Positions 1 through 10,254 of a stretch of DNA of 64,000 nucleotides are shown one piece after another (position 1 is the first letter of the stretch; each line of letters begins with the position of its first letter). Below the pieces are notes generated by a model that was given only the letters and a program-made list of their open reading frames with translations, had not been told where the DNA came from and did no database searches. Origin of the DNA: Megamerina dolium (Eukaryota; Arthropoda; Insecta; Diptera; Megamerinidae); assembly GCA_963854835.1 (NCBI GenBank), contig OY978528.1, positions 8,712,242-8,776,241 of the forward strand. The letters are read 5' to 3'. Position numbers and translations under genes: made by a program.

Positions 1-112
1 TTCATTTAGTTTTGGTAAACTGATTTATTGCAAGTTTACAAAAGGGCATTTTGTAGCGATAAAATCCACAATATCTATGCATCCGATTTTTTTGAAATTT
101 ATGATCTCGAAA

Positions 113-447
113 AAAAAAAAATATGTGGCACTTAAAGCCCCGAAGGTCTCATTGACAGAGCTTCTCTTCCATTACTGTTGTGCGTGTTAAATTTTGGACA
201 GTATTTGAAGGTCCCCTACATATTTTAGCCGGTTCCGAACGGCAGAGCTTTGTCACAGAGTTCTTTTAGAAGCTTTTTCATGGCAAGTTGTTACTGTCGG
301 AAGAATTGCCAATTGCTTGCCGACAGGTGGGTACCGTTCGAAAGAAAAATCTTTTCGATATTAAATTTGTTATGCATCAGCCGGGGATTGAACCTATAGA
401 TCGGAATGCCAACACACTAACCACTGAGTTACGGCACCCAAAGCTGT
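113..447 (-). repeat. tRNA-derived SINE (copy 1)
   Basis: On the minus strand it begins with a tRNA-like head (GGGTGCCGTAACTCAGTGG for the A-box region, then a B-box-like GGTTCAATCC). A family body with ATTGCCAATTCTTCC-type and TTAACACGCACAACAG-type blocks follows, then a run of T at the 3' end. An 11-bp direct repeat TGATCTCGAAA flanks it at 102-112 and 448-458, as expected for a target-site duplication. Relative to the copy at 5606 it has lost about 25 bp in the body, around the AAGGGTTCTGCC block. Confidence 0.85.
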
Positions 448-1118
448 TGATCTCGAAACAGCACCAAAAAAAGGCACATAGCATTTACCACCTGTTATTC
501 CTTCAGTTTTTTGAATCCACGTCTAGCACATTAGTCGAACTTTTCACTGCCAGGTATACTCTGGATGGCTGGAGATCCAGCAGAGCTCAATAATGTGCTG
601 TCGCATCGAACTTTGTAATTCCCTCCAGTCCTAACTTTCGCAGGTATTCCAGTTCACGTATATTCTGACGTATTTCCGACGTATTAGCTCCATGACCTCT
701 AATATCTAACTCAAAGTTGAGATTGGAAGACGCTACATAAATTTTTTAGACTAACAAAAAACTTTTCAATTTCTAATCTGGATGGCTAGAGACTCAGCAG
801 AGCTTAATAATGTGCTGTTGCATCGAACTTTTTAATTCCCTCCAGTCCTAACTTTCGCGGGTATTCTGACGTATTTCCGATGTATTAACTCCATGACCTC
901 TAATATCAAACTCGAAGTTGAGCTTAGAAGACACCACAGACGGACAAAAAAACCTTTCAATTTCTAATCTGTCCGAATGAATGCCTGCGCTAACTCCTAT
1001 ATTCGTTTGAAAATTACGGTAGAGGCTTTTCAATATTCACTTTTATAGATTGTGTTCCAAAGTCGATGTAAATTTCGATCAATTTTTTGCAGAACGCAAA
1101 GATGTGCAGCAAGGCTGT
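448..1118. repeat. Spacer with a two-copy tandem duplication
   Basis: Two head-to-tail copies of a roughly 200-bp unit start with CTGGATGGCT at 561-777 and 778-967. They share the core TAATTCCCTCCAGTCCTAAC and the block CTCCATGACCTCTAATATC. The second copy lacks about 13 bp after GGTATTC. No coding signal is visible; the short open frames here are chance. Confidence 0.7.
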
Positions 1119-1226
1119 GCAGAAAAATCTTTTCTATATTAAATTTTGTTTTGTTTCAGCCGGGGATTGAACCAACGACCTACAGGTCAGAAGGCCTAGT
1201 GCGTTGGCCTCTGAGTTACAGCACAA
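1119..1226 (-). repeat. SINE fragment (copy 2, tRNA head only)
   Basis: It carries the tRNA-like head and the adjoining TTTAATAT-type block of the same family as copy 1, read on the minus strand (GGTTCAATCCCCGGCTG next to an A-box-like stretch). The remaining body is absent, so this is a truncated or decayed copy. Confidence 0.65.
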
Positions 1227-1690
1227 CTCGACGCAACTCTCTTTCCAACTCTAAAAGAAACATATGGCTTCTTAATAGTATTTTTGCAAGGTTTGCGCAA
1301 AATGTAGATAAAATATTCATGGATCTTGAACATTAAATATTTTTTTTTTCAATCAAATTTCATACAATTTAAGCTTCTTTTTAATGCGTTCACGAAATTA
1401 TTGTTGCAGAAAAAAAGATTTGTTGAATTTGTGTAAACAAATCATATAAAATTTCAAAGCCTTTAATATCCTACATATTAAGTACATATTTTTAAAAGAT
1501 TATTTCATTTATTATGAAAATTTTAATAACAAATTCATTTTCATACGAAATGTGATTTTTGTTTTTTTGTTTTCCTCTAAGATTTAAGCTTTTATCGAAA
1601 TAAGTCCCTAAATCATCTAAGTACTTAAGTAATTTATTTATTATACACAATGTTTTTATAATAATTGTATTAAAAATTTAATTATGTTGT
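1227..1690. other. AT-rich spacer
   Basis: Poly-A/T runs and chance frames only. No gene, tRNA or transposon end is recognised. Confidence 0.5.
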
Positions 1691-1728
1691 TCTTTCTTTG
1701 TCTCATTTCTCTTTTCTTCAGGTAAGTT
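1691..1728 (+). promoter_or_regulatory. Candidate recursive splice site (zero-length exon)
   Basis: A long pyrimidine-rich tract (about 28 bases, interrupted by few purines) ends in TTCTTCAG at 1721 and is followed at once by GTAAGT at 1722-1727. A strong 3' splice site abutting a perfect 5' splice site is the consensus of Drosophila ratchet points in giant introns. No exon lies between them. This is a sequence-motif call only; it implies transcription of the plus strand across this position. Confidence 0.5.
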
Positions 1729-2054
1729 TAATATTTGTTTATGCCAATATGTGTAATCTTAATAGATATATGACTGGATGAATGCTACTTTAGAGGTAAT
1801 TCATAAGATACTATCATAAATTAATATAGTAAATAAGTTAAAGTAGGCTAAATAAATATTTTTTTAATGGAATTTTTAACTTAACAAAGTATTTTATCAT
1901 TGAGAGAAATTTGTTGCGTTGAAACGTTGCGTTGAAATCTTGCGATTACTCTTTTATGCTAATATGGTCACACTATTAGATCTATTGTATATTTGAAGTA
2001 TTTGCGCTACTCATAGCGGATGAGCTTGAGTATTTCTGAAACATTTTTGTAATA
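1729..2054. other. AT-rich spacer
   Basis: No gene or repeat recognised between the splice-like motif and the mariner insertion. Confidence 0.5.
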
Positions 2055-2056
2055 TA

Positions 2057-3356
2057 AAGGGTTATCCATTTTGCGGTTTCAAAAGTAAATGTAAATAAAA
2101 CACATATAAAATATTTTTTATCATGATATTTCTTTTTTATTATAAAGTTTGAACGTTGACATTATGTGTGAAATACTACATCATTTAAATGACCACCACG
2201 CGAATTGTTGCAAGCATCGATTCTTTTGAGGTAATTTTCGACCACTTTTTGACACATATTGGGCGGTATCTCAGCCATAACGTGACGAATGTTGGTTTTT
2301 AGGTGCTCAAGAGTTAAAGGTTTATCTGCATAAACACGGTCTTTCGTGTAGCCCCACAAAAAAAAAGTCAAGCGGTGTCAAATCGCATGATCTTGGTGGC
2401 CACTTGATATCGCCACGACGAGAAATTACGTGGCCAGAAAATTTCTCTTGCAATAAAGCCATATTCGCTCGAGTTGTGTGGCATGTGGCACCGTCTTGTT
2501 GAAACCACATATTCTCTAAGCCGTATTCTTCAATAGCAGGCAAAAAAAAAGTCGGTTATCATATGACCATAACGCTACGAATTGACGGTGACAGTCGTTC
2601 CATCGTCGTTTTCGAAGAAGTAAGGTCCAATCACACCTTCGGACCAAAGAGCGCACCAAGCAGTGACTTTTTGTGGATGTAGTGGCATCTCTTCAATTAT
2701 TTGAGGATTCTCAGAACCCCAAATACGACAATTTTGTTTGTTAACATACCCACCGAGTAAGAAATGTGCTTCGTCGCTGAAGAAAATTTTGTTCGAAAAA
2801 TCGCCGTCCATCGCCTGTTTTTCAAGCACCCATTCGACGTATTTACGACGTTGTGAATGGTCAGCTGGCTTCAGTTGTTGTATGAGCTGGATTTTATATG
2901 GATGTAGGTGTAGATCCAAATGCAAAATACGCCATAATGTGCCGTAAGACAGTCCTAATTCCTGAGAACGACGAGGAATCGACACATTCGGGTCTTCGGC
3001 AACACTTTCACTTACAGCAGCGATATTTTCGGTGGTACGAGCGAAACGATGATGCACAGGCCTTACAATATCTGTCCAGTCTCTTCATATTTCTTCATAA
3101 TTTTGCCAATTGCTTGCGTAGTTGGACGATTATGTAAACCATAATCTCCTCTTAAAGCACGATATGTGGCTGTGGCAGAATCACCATTTTTGTAGTAGGT
3201 TTTTACAATTTTAATGCGTTGTGCGATAGTTAAGCGATCCATTTTCGCAAATGTAAGACTTTAAACTGAAAAAGAAAGAAATTGTTTTAACAACTCAGTT
3301 TGACAGATGTCGAATTCTAGCCCTATACTTTTGAAACCACGAAATGGATAACCCTT
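2057..3356 (-). mobile_element. Complete but inactive DD41D (rosa-type) mariner element
   Basis: A 1300-bp element bounded by 31-bp terminal inverted repeats that begin AAGGGTTATCCATTT and finish with GGTTTCAAAAGTA; I count 2 mismatches between the ends. It is flanked by TA at 2055-2056 and 3357-3358, the canonical Tc1/mariner target duplication. The transposase lies on the minus strand. Counting between the second aspartate (QQDGATCH) and the third (LTPLDFF) gives 41 residues, so it falls in the DD41D group, known from tephritid flies as rosa. Confidence 0.92.
2162..3242 (-). pseudogene. DD41D mariner transposase pseudogene
   Basis: The ATG at 3242 opens MDRLTIAQRIKIVKTYYKNG, a helix-turn-helix N-terminus. 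The frame breaks near 3075 (a one-base shift) and resumes with RPVHHRFARTTENIAAVSES. The catalytic core shows FFSDEAHF (first D) and GVIGPYFFEND, then reaches an in-frame TAG at about 2575. It shifts again in a T9 run near 2545 before PAIEEYGL...QQDGATCHT (second D) and PRSCDLTPLD (third D). A last shift in the T-rich stretch near 2365 precedes FFLWGYTKDRVY and the C-terminus ending NDVVFHT. All three acidic residues survive, but at least three frameshifts and one stop make the gene non-functional. Breaks cluster in homopolymers, so some could be assembly errors. Confidence 0.9.
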
Positions 3357-3358
3357 TA

Positions 3359-4236
3359 CTGTCCACTTCTTCAATTGAAATTGCACCATTTTACCGACTA
3401 TAAGCCATGGTTTTCATTGACAATTTCTAATGTATATACGACAGTGACCTGTTTTGAAACAATATTGTATTCTTTGATACAAAAGTTAAATGAGATTTCA
3501 AAGAGTATTACTAACCATAAATAACATCAACTATTATCTTTTAACCCCGTTATGATTGTGATTAGCTTCTATGAATATATGTATGTTCTAATAATGTTTC
3601 TATTAGTATAATTTCATTTCAGAAAAAATAAATCAAATTTATTATAATTTCATTATTTATCAGATAAAACATAATGAAATCTATACTTAAGAAATCTTTA
3701 CGTTCATTGACTTTAATGCAAACATTTTATTTTTTTTTTTCTTTTCATTATTAACACAATAGATAAAATATTCTAAAAAAAAAAAACAAAAATCAACAAA
3801 AACAAAATCATCTTATTCATTAAGAATTTGACATTAAAAAAAAACTACTAAAAAAAAAACCAAAGAAATACTATATTAAATTATCTCAAGCAATTTTATA
3901 CATCTGTCTGTCTGTCACACCTCTTTCTCTGTTCACACTTATTTTTATACATTTTTATATTCCTGCCTTACTTATGGATACTAGTATGTTTTGCAATAAT
4001 TCAAAAGTCATTGTCAATGGGCAAGAAAAAAAAAATCATACAAGATCGCCAAGATACAATTAATTCTGATGGTCTTGTACCAAGTACAAACAGTTGATAG
4101 TTGTTAATAATATTTAATTTGAAAGTCATTGCGTGAAAAAATGTATTAAAAACTTTTTGTACACGCTCGCGTACCGAGTACTTGTAATAAATATAAGATT
4201 TAACTGATAAATGGCAATCATTTGTTGAAAATGTAA

Positions 4237-4273
<37 letters not shown>

Positions 4274-5005
4274 CGAAAGAAATATGTAATATATCATCAT
4301 TAGACTACGCAGACGCATTCTATCATGGCATAATAATAATGAATTGTTTGTAATCATTATAATTGCTATTTTGTCACTCTCTTTGTGATCGTTTCGTAAT
4401 AAAAAAAAATAAAAGCTCTTTAGATAATCGAAACGTGTACCCTATACGATTGCTATTCCGGAAAATATAATTAAAGAAACAAAAAGTCATCATATTCTAA
4501 TATTGTTCAGTAATTAATTTGATGCGATTAAGAATGGATTAAAAATAAATTATATTACCTTATTAACCTAATGGCGTTGAGGAATATTTGCCGAGTGGCT
4601 TTTTACAGAGCTAAACCCTGTAATGCAGCAACCGATTCAAAGCTTAACTCACCTTAGGGAATATAACCATGAAAGCACAGGGATAATAATCAAAACTCTT
4701 CTGCAAATCCATAGAAGAGTTCTCGGAGGAAGCTAAACTAAAGAAAATCCTTTTAAATAATACCAGTGGTCCAAAGTATTTCCAGAATCTGGATAATACT
4801 TGGACTCTACGTCCGCTACGATGCACATTTTCGCGCTACTCAAATGATCTGGCTGGCATATAACATTTCTCATGAACTCTCTTTAGATACCCAATACTTG
4901 GACATCATAACTACACTGAGCTATTCACTCTTCATCATCCCAGCAGACCTTAAGCCCATCTCTAGCCTATTTACACCTAGAGGCTAGAGGCTATCTTTGA
5001 TATTT
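3359..5005. other. AT-rich spacer, no gene seen
   Basis: Long A and T homopolymers (for example the T run at 4242-4268) with chance frames. The GC-richer stretch 4570-5000 may be old transposon sequence, but neither strand gives a recognisable protein. Confidence 0.5.
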
Positions 5006-5007
5006 AC

Positions 5008-5039
<32 letters not shown>

Positions 5040-5465
5040 GAGGGTTGTATTGCACTGCGGCCCTAGGTCTATTGTGCACCCTATCATGGACTAGAGTATT
5101 TCTCTAAGTCCAGCATCCATAAGAAAGTTTAGTATAGATCCTACCCTAATGGACTTCAGCAGATTTTCCAATATTATAAATTCCCCGAAGGTTTTCTTTC
5201 TTGTATGCATACTGCTGGGCACGTTCCCAACACATGTTTTGCAGTTTCATTCTCCTACCTGTAATGTCGGCAGGTTTCTTCCGAGAAGATTCCCAGTTTC
5301 GTTAAGTGATAATTCAGCAGCCTGCAGTGCCCTGAATAATCCCGTGATGATTCTTATATTATTCTTGTTTAAACTGATACATTCCTCAAGTCGTTTTAGG
5401 TTAGAGGTCCGTAAAAGTGTCTTGGATTGGGACAACTCAATTAGATCAATAAATCCCTCGTAAAT
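5006..5465 (-). mobile_element. I-like LINE 3' relic with (TAA)n tail
   Basis: Read on the minus strand, decayed frames give LKRLEECISLNKNNIRIITG, like the region after RNase H in I-like LINEs that reads NI.RIITGL.TGHC. Later come LLKSIRVGSILNFLMDAGL and TIDLGPQCNTTL. The strand ends in ten TAA units (plus-strand ATT repeat, 5006-5039). A (TAA)n tail is the hallmark of the I clade of non-LTR retrotransposons. The frame is broken and the upstream RT region is absent here. Confidence 0.6.
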
Positions 5466-5605
5466 TCTTTAGAAAACTCTGGAAAGACAAAACTTATGGT
5501 TAATATAGATCCATGGACACTGTCTTGGTATTTATAACTATTTACAGATACGCGTTGGTTATTTGTATCGGTATCGAAGAAATTTTTAACAACAATAAAT
5601 CGAGG

Positions 5606-5974
5606 GCTGGGTGCTGTAGCTCAGTGGTTATTGTGTTGGCCTTCTGATCTGCAGGTCGTAGGTTCGATCCACGGCTGAAGCATAACAAATTTAATATCGA
5701 AAAGATTTTTCTTTCGAATGGTACCAACCTGCCGGCAAGTAACTGGCAATTCTTCCGGCAGTAACAATTTGCCATGAAAAAGCTTCTAAAAGAACTCTGT
5801 GACAAAGCTCAGAAAAAGTGATGTCACAAGGGTTCTGCCATTCGGAACCGGCTAAAATAAGTAGGTCCCTTCAAATACTGTCCAAAATTTAACACGCACA
5901 ACAGTAATGGAAGATAAGCTCGGCCAAAGAGTTCTTCGGAGCTTTAAGTGTCACATATTAATTTTTTTTTTTTT
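5606..5974 (+). repeat. Full-length tRNA-derived SINE (copy 3, reference copy)
   Basis: The head carries a good Pol III A box, TAGCTCAGTGG (5617-5627), and a B box, GGTTCGATCC, about 40 bp later. A ~280-bp body follows, ending TCACATATTAA and then 13 T. The 9-bp direct repeat AAATCGAGG flanks it exactly at 5597-5605 and 5975-5983, so both ends and the orientation are certain. The 3' end is a T run rather than an A tail, probably the retained Pol III terminator. Confidence 0.93.
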
Positions 5975-6019
5975 AAATCGAGGACTTTTAATAGATCTCT
6001 ACTTATAGTTGCCTCGTCC

Positions 6020-6420
6020 CAAAGAAACCTGATTGGTATCATACTGAACAACAAGGCTATAAACTCGGTAACCATTCAATTAGAGGTGTAGAATATATTG
6101 AAAAACGTGGTAAGCAAGCTTCGGTACTGTTGTACTCACAGGAAACAGGTTACTGTTAGAAAATCGGGTATAAAATCGAGCGTCGTGTACTCGTCTCTGT
6201 ATACAGACATTCTTCTGCGGGTATTTTTATATGAAGTCGTTGTTTGGTGTAAATGTATACAGACGTAGTAGATTGTATAATGGAATCATTGTCTCGCGAA
6301 GACAGTTTTATACAGCTTATCTATGTATCACAGGAACACACTTAGAACCACCTTCACCACAAAGCCTTCAACAGACGTAGCACCATTGGTGTGAGTGTCG
6401 CACGTTACAAGAAGACACAC
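6020..6420 (+). mobile_element. LINE reverse-transcriptase C-terminal relic
   Basis: One plus frame reads LIGIILNNKAINSVTIQLEV, stop, NILKNVVSKLRYCCTHRKQV, then SSVVYSSLYTDILLRVFLYE and VVVW. It matches the LGVILD...LYGVVVWW thumb region of I/Jockey-type reverse transcriptases. A further block around 6330-6370 gives NTLRTTFTTKPS, like the LRTTPTKAL motif. Stops and frameshifts make it dead. It lies on the opposite strand to the LINE relic just upstream. Confidence 0.6.
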
Positions 6421-8566
6421 ATTGGCAGTTTTTTTTTTTTTTTAATTATCCTCACCGACCTGGATCCGGAGCATCCTGACCTTTTCTTCGTAGTTCAGGG
6501 TCCTTCAAGAAACGTTAGAGAGGCCCAATTCTCGTCATAAGTGAGTTTGCGCAAATAGACAGCAACCTCAAAGAAATTTGTGTTTTTTAAGAATTGACCC
6601 ATAACTCAAACCCTGCTATTTTATGGCAAAAATTTTGTAGTAAAATAATTCGAATATGGTGTCTACGCATTGCTGGTGTCAGATGGATTGAAGGACATGC
6701 TGAATACCTTAGTTCTTTTGCGAAATAATGTAATGGAAGGAATATACTGGAACGTTTCGTCATGTTTCAATATTTGAAATTCATACTTGAGAGTGTGATT
6801 ACCGCATAAGTAGCTGTGAACAATCACGAACTCGATTTGCTAAATCTATGGGACTGGTGAGTTCTTCAGCATGTCTAAAATCTGAAATATTACTCTAGAA
6901 AAAGTTTCAGAGGCTTTTTTTCGTTATATGTAACTTTTGTAATGTGTAATGAAGTGATTTAAAAACAAAAATATATTATAGCATTAGTGACTAAATCAAT
7001 TCTCATAAAAAAAGTATGAATGTTATATATCACCAGTCAATCAATATTAAAAAAAAAAAATACTTCTAAATTGTTCAATGATTTAAATTTATTAGATTAA
7101 AGTTAACAGAATTGCTTATAAAAATCCATAAATAAGTATTATGATTATGACAATACAACAACAACAAAAATTCGTTACCAATATATCTTAGCAATGAAAT
7201 ATATTTTTTAACCAGATTTATGTCATACTCGTATATAATCTTTTTAAATCATAGTATAAAAATTTTCAGCTAAGCAAAAAAAAAAAAAAAATATCACAAA
7301 AATACGACAATACTCTACGAACAATAACAAGAAAAAAAAAGCACACAAGACTAAGCTCATTGTAGGAGAAAACTTCAAAATTAAATTGAGGCGCCAACAA
7401 AAATATTTATTTATTGATTGAATTCAATGATTGGTGAAGGTTAAAATGATTTTAAATTGATTTTAAATTTATTTCGACTTTTTCTACTTATTATTCCTAT
7501 TATTATTGTTATTATTTCATTTATTAATTTAGATTTATTTATTATTAAATATTTATTATTTAAAGGAAACCATCGTATATTGTACAATCGATGATTGTCA
7601 TCTGTGATCTAATAAATTTAAACCAAAATATTGTCAAGTCAATTCAATAAAGAGAGCAAAAGAAATAGTATATATTTGGTTGTCGGAAAAGTCATGACAC
7701 ATTATTATTACTGAGTTCATTTAATTTTATATTTAACTGATTCCTATGGCATGGAATTGCCTGGACACTATTTGATAATCTTGTATTTGTAATCTTGATG
7801 AGGTGAATATAGTGAAATGAGGTGAATATAGTTTAAACTGTCATCTGTGAAAATCTATGACAGTTGACAGTTGTGTTGACACAAATGTAATGTCAAATTA
7901 TATGCGTCACGTCATCTATAGCAAAATACGTACAGACTTTTTGAACAACTTAATAGAAGAAGGGCAATAATTTTGAACAACAATAATGGTTTATTTAGTC
8001 AATACCTTTTTTTTTTTTGTTATTATTTTTATTTAAATTCATGAATACAATTGAAATTTATTTTCATTGATATAAATTACTTTTGACTTTTTTCATTGTT
8101 TTTTTTTTTTTATTTTTTTGTGTACTTTAGTTTACTTCTTTGAATTATGAATGAAATTGTAGCTCTTTGAATTCATAAATTAATATTGTCAATATGAAGA
8201 GGGTAATAAAAAAGAAATCATAAATAAATTTAAATGAACCAAAAATTTACCTACCAAAATAATATCATACAAAAAAAAAAAAGAAATTAAATATTCTCAA
8301 CTGCATAAGGTACTCGTTTATGATAGTCATACACGATATATAAAGCGATGATGCATATGGTATATTTGAAAAATTTTTTTAATGATGCTTTTATGATATT
8401 TGTCAAGGTCGAATGAATTACGAAAATAATTGAAAATTATATGAGCATTCCACTTCTTCAGAAAATTAATATTAAAATGATTTTCTTAGCAAACCAATAA
8501 AAGTGATTTGCAAGTTTATTGGAATATATTTCCTTTCGATTCTGTCACACAACATATATACATACA
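6421..8566. other. AT-rich spacer, no gene seen
   Basis: Poly-A/T tracts and TTATTA-rich stretches around 7490-7560. The moderately GC-rich part 6440-6760 may be transposon-derived but is not identifiable from translation. Confidence 0.5.
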
Positions 8567-8568
8567 TA

Positions 8569-8621
8569 CGAGGGCGGTCCCAGAACTAGTCCAACGTCGG
8601 GTACTTTTGGGACCGTCCTCG
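8569..8621. mobile_element. 53-bp mariner-derived miniature element
   Basis: It begins CGAGGGCGGTCCCAGAACTA and ends with the imperfect inverse ACTTTTGGGACCGTCCTCG. It lies between TA at 8567-8568 and TA at 8622-8623. The end resembles the ends of the DD34D mariner at 11975-13155 (GGCGGTCCCAGAACTA). It is almost nothing but the two inverted repeats, so it is an extreme internal-deletion derivative. Confidence 0.8.
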
Positions 8622-8623
8622 TA

Positions 8624-9169
8624 TATAATTGTAATATATGAGTTTTAAACGTTCGCTGCAGAATTAGAAAGCAGAGAAACAAAATAAACTATGCCTTATT
8701 TCCAACACAAACCATCGTCAACTCGTTGATATCGATCTACCACAAATCCCTGCGACGACACCTGACGTTCTTAACAATGAGACGATCCAAACAGAAATTC
8801 TTCAAAAAATGACTTCAACTTCAAAAGGACTTCAAAAGCACTTGAAACCACATAGCTGAAGAGTCGCTAGAGCAATGAAATGTATGAACGACTTTCATCA
8901 ATTAATCTGTCACAAGATTTTCCCCAAAATATGCCTACCTCTTATTTCCTATCCCTTAGGTAAATCCTTATAATTTCATATAAAACCTAAATTTTGTCAG
9001 GGAGCCGACAAAGGGATAGAAATTGTTGATTAGTATATTTTTGAGAAAATATTGGAGCAGAATAATTAATATTTCGAAGTTCTTTGTCGATTTTAACTCA
9101 GCTCTCCGCTTTCGTAGGGGAGCCTCCCTAAGCGGAAATATAGGAATTAAGCATGATGAGGAAAAATGT
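8624..9169. other. Spacer, no gene seen
   Basis: No recognisable coding or repeat signal. The border with the following LINE fragment is uncertain by some tens of bases. Confidence 0.4.
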
Positions 9170-9670
9170 TGGGTAGCAAAAGTACTCTACAAGTCCTTCA
9201 TTATTCCTGTCCGAACATACGAAGCAGAAGCCTGGACAATTTCCACCACGGATGAGAGGATGCTTGGTTTCATCGAGAAAAAAGTTGTGCGCAGGATCTT
9301 CGGACCTATTTGCGTTGATGACGAGTACCGCATAAGATACAACGATGAGCTCTATGAGTTGCACGCTGACATTGACATAGTCAAGCGAATCAAAATCCAG
9401 CAATACGCTGGCTAAGAAATGTCAAGCGAATGGAAGAAGACGCTCCAGCGAAGAGGGTATTTAATTCGACAGCCGCTGGAGAAAGCAGAAGAAGACGAAG
9501 ACCAAACCTCTGTTGGAAGGTCCAAATGTTGGGTAACCTGGAGGCGTTTAAAATATCCAAGCGAAAAACAGAGAAGACTGGCACCGCATTAAATGTTCGG
9601 TCTAAATCCATCATCGGCTGTAATGGCCACATAAGAAGAAGAAAAAGAAGCGAAAGTAAAATATATGGTG
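9170..9670 (+). mobile_element. LINE 3' fragment (RTE-like family Y, copy 1)
   Basis: The plus frame gives AKVLYKSFIIPVRTYEAEAW, TISTTDERMLGFIEKKVVRR, then IFGPICVDDEYRIRYNDELY. This is the region after the RT domain of endonuclease/RT-type LINEs. It continues through MEEDAPAKRVFNSTAAGE and an RRRRRPNLCWK tail motif with small frameshifts. It closes on TGGCCACATAAGAAGAAG, the same 3' end as the copy at 35220-35576. The 5' end is truncated and the clade label is tentative. Confidence 0.75.
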
Positions 9671-9777
9671 GTGACTCATATATTTTACGCCTTTGTGCAA
9701 TGAATTTTTAAAAAGCGTCAAACAATCCCATATTAAAAAATAATATTATATCCAAAGGAACAGAGTAGTTACGTTAT

Positions 9778-10248
9778 AGCCTAGACAGACGGCAGCCTAA
9801 TTCCGGATTATCGAGTTAATTCTCAAAATAAAAGAGGATTAGGGCAATTTGCGATGGCAAAACTGCTGAAAATTTTCTATTGTGAATTTTTCTCGATCTA
9901 ACTTACAAAACAATAGGTGTGTTCGTTTATAAAAAATCTTCAACAATTGTTAACAGTTTTCAACATGAAAAGTGTTGGCGAACAAATGAATCCAGCTGTC
10001 AATTACGAACTGTGAATGTCAATTTACAAGTTTCTGAGAGTTTTCAATTTACGTACTTCTTGTAGATTTTCTCATATCGAGAGTGACAGATGACAGAAAT
10101 TGATAGTGATAGTAATGTAAGTGAGCAGACCTAATAAAACAGCAGTCAGCCGTTTAGTTAATTCGCAATACTGACGTCTGTCAGATTAATATTTTATTCG
10201 TATTAAGTGCGCGGGTAATCCGGATTAACGCTGCCATCTGTCTAGGCT
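9778..10248. mobile_element. Non-autonomous TIR element (MITE-like, ~470 bp)
   Basis: The ends are inverted copies: the left starts AGCCTAGACAGACGGCAGC and the right, reversed, starts AGCCTAGACAGATGGCAGC. Both continue to CCGGATTA over about 33 bp. There is no coding potential inside. TTATA occurs at 9774-9778 and 10250-10254, a possible short target duplication, but the spacing is off by two bases. The superfamily is not assigned. Confidence 0.75.
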
Positions 10249-10254
10249 CTTATA

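Noticed and set aside
5612..5685. Functional tRNA gene
   Set aside because: A and B boxes are good, but the segment is the head of a repeated SINE with TSD and body, and the cloverleaf is imperfect.
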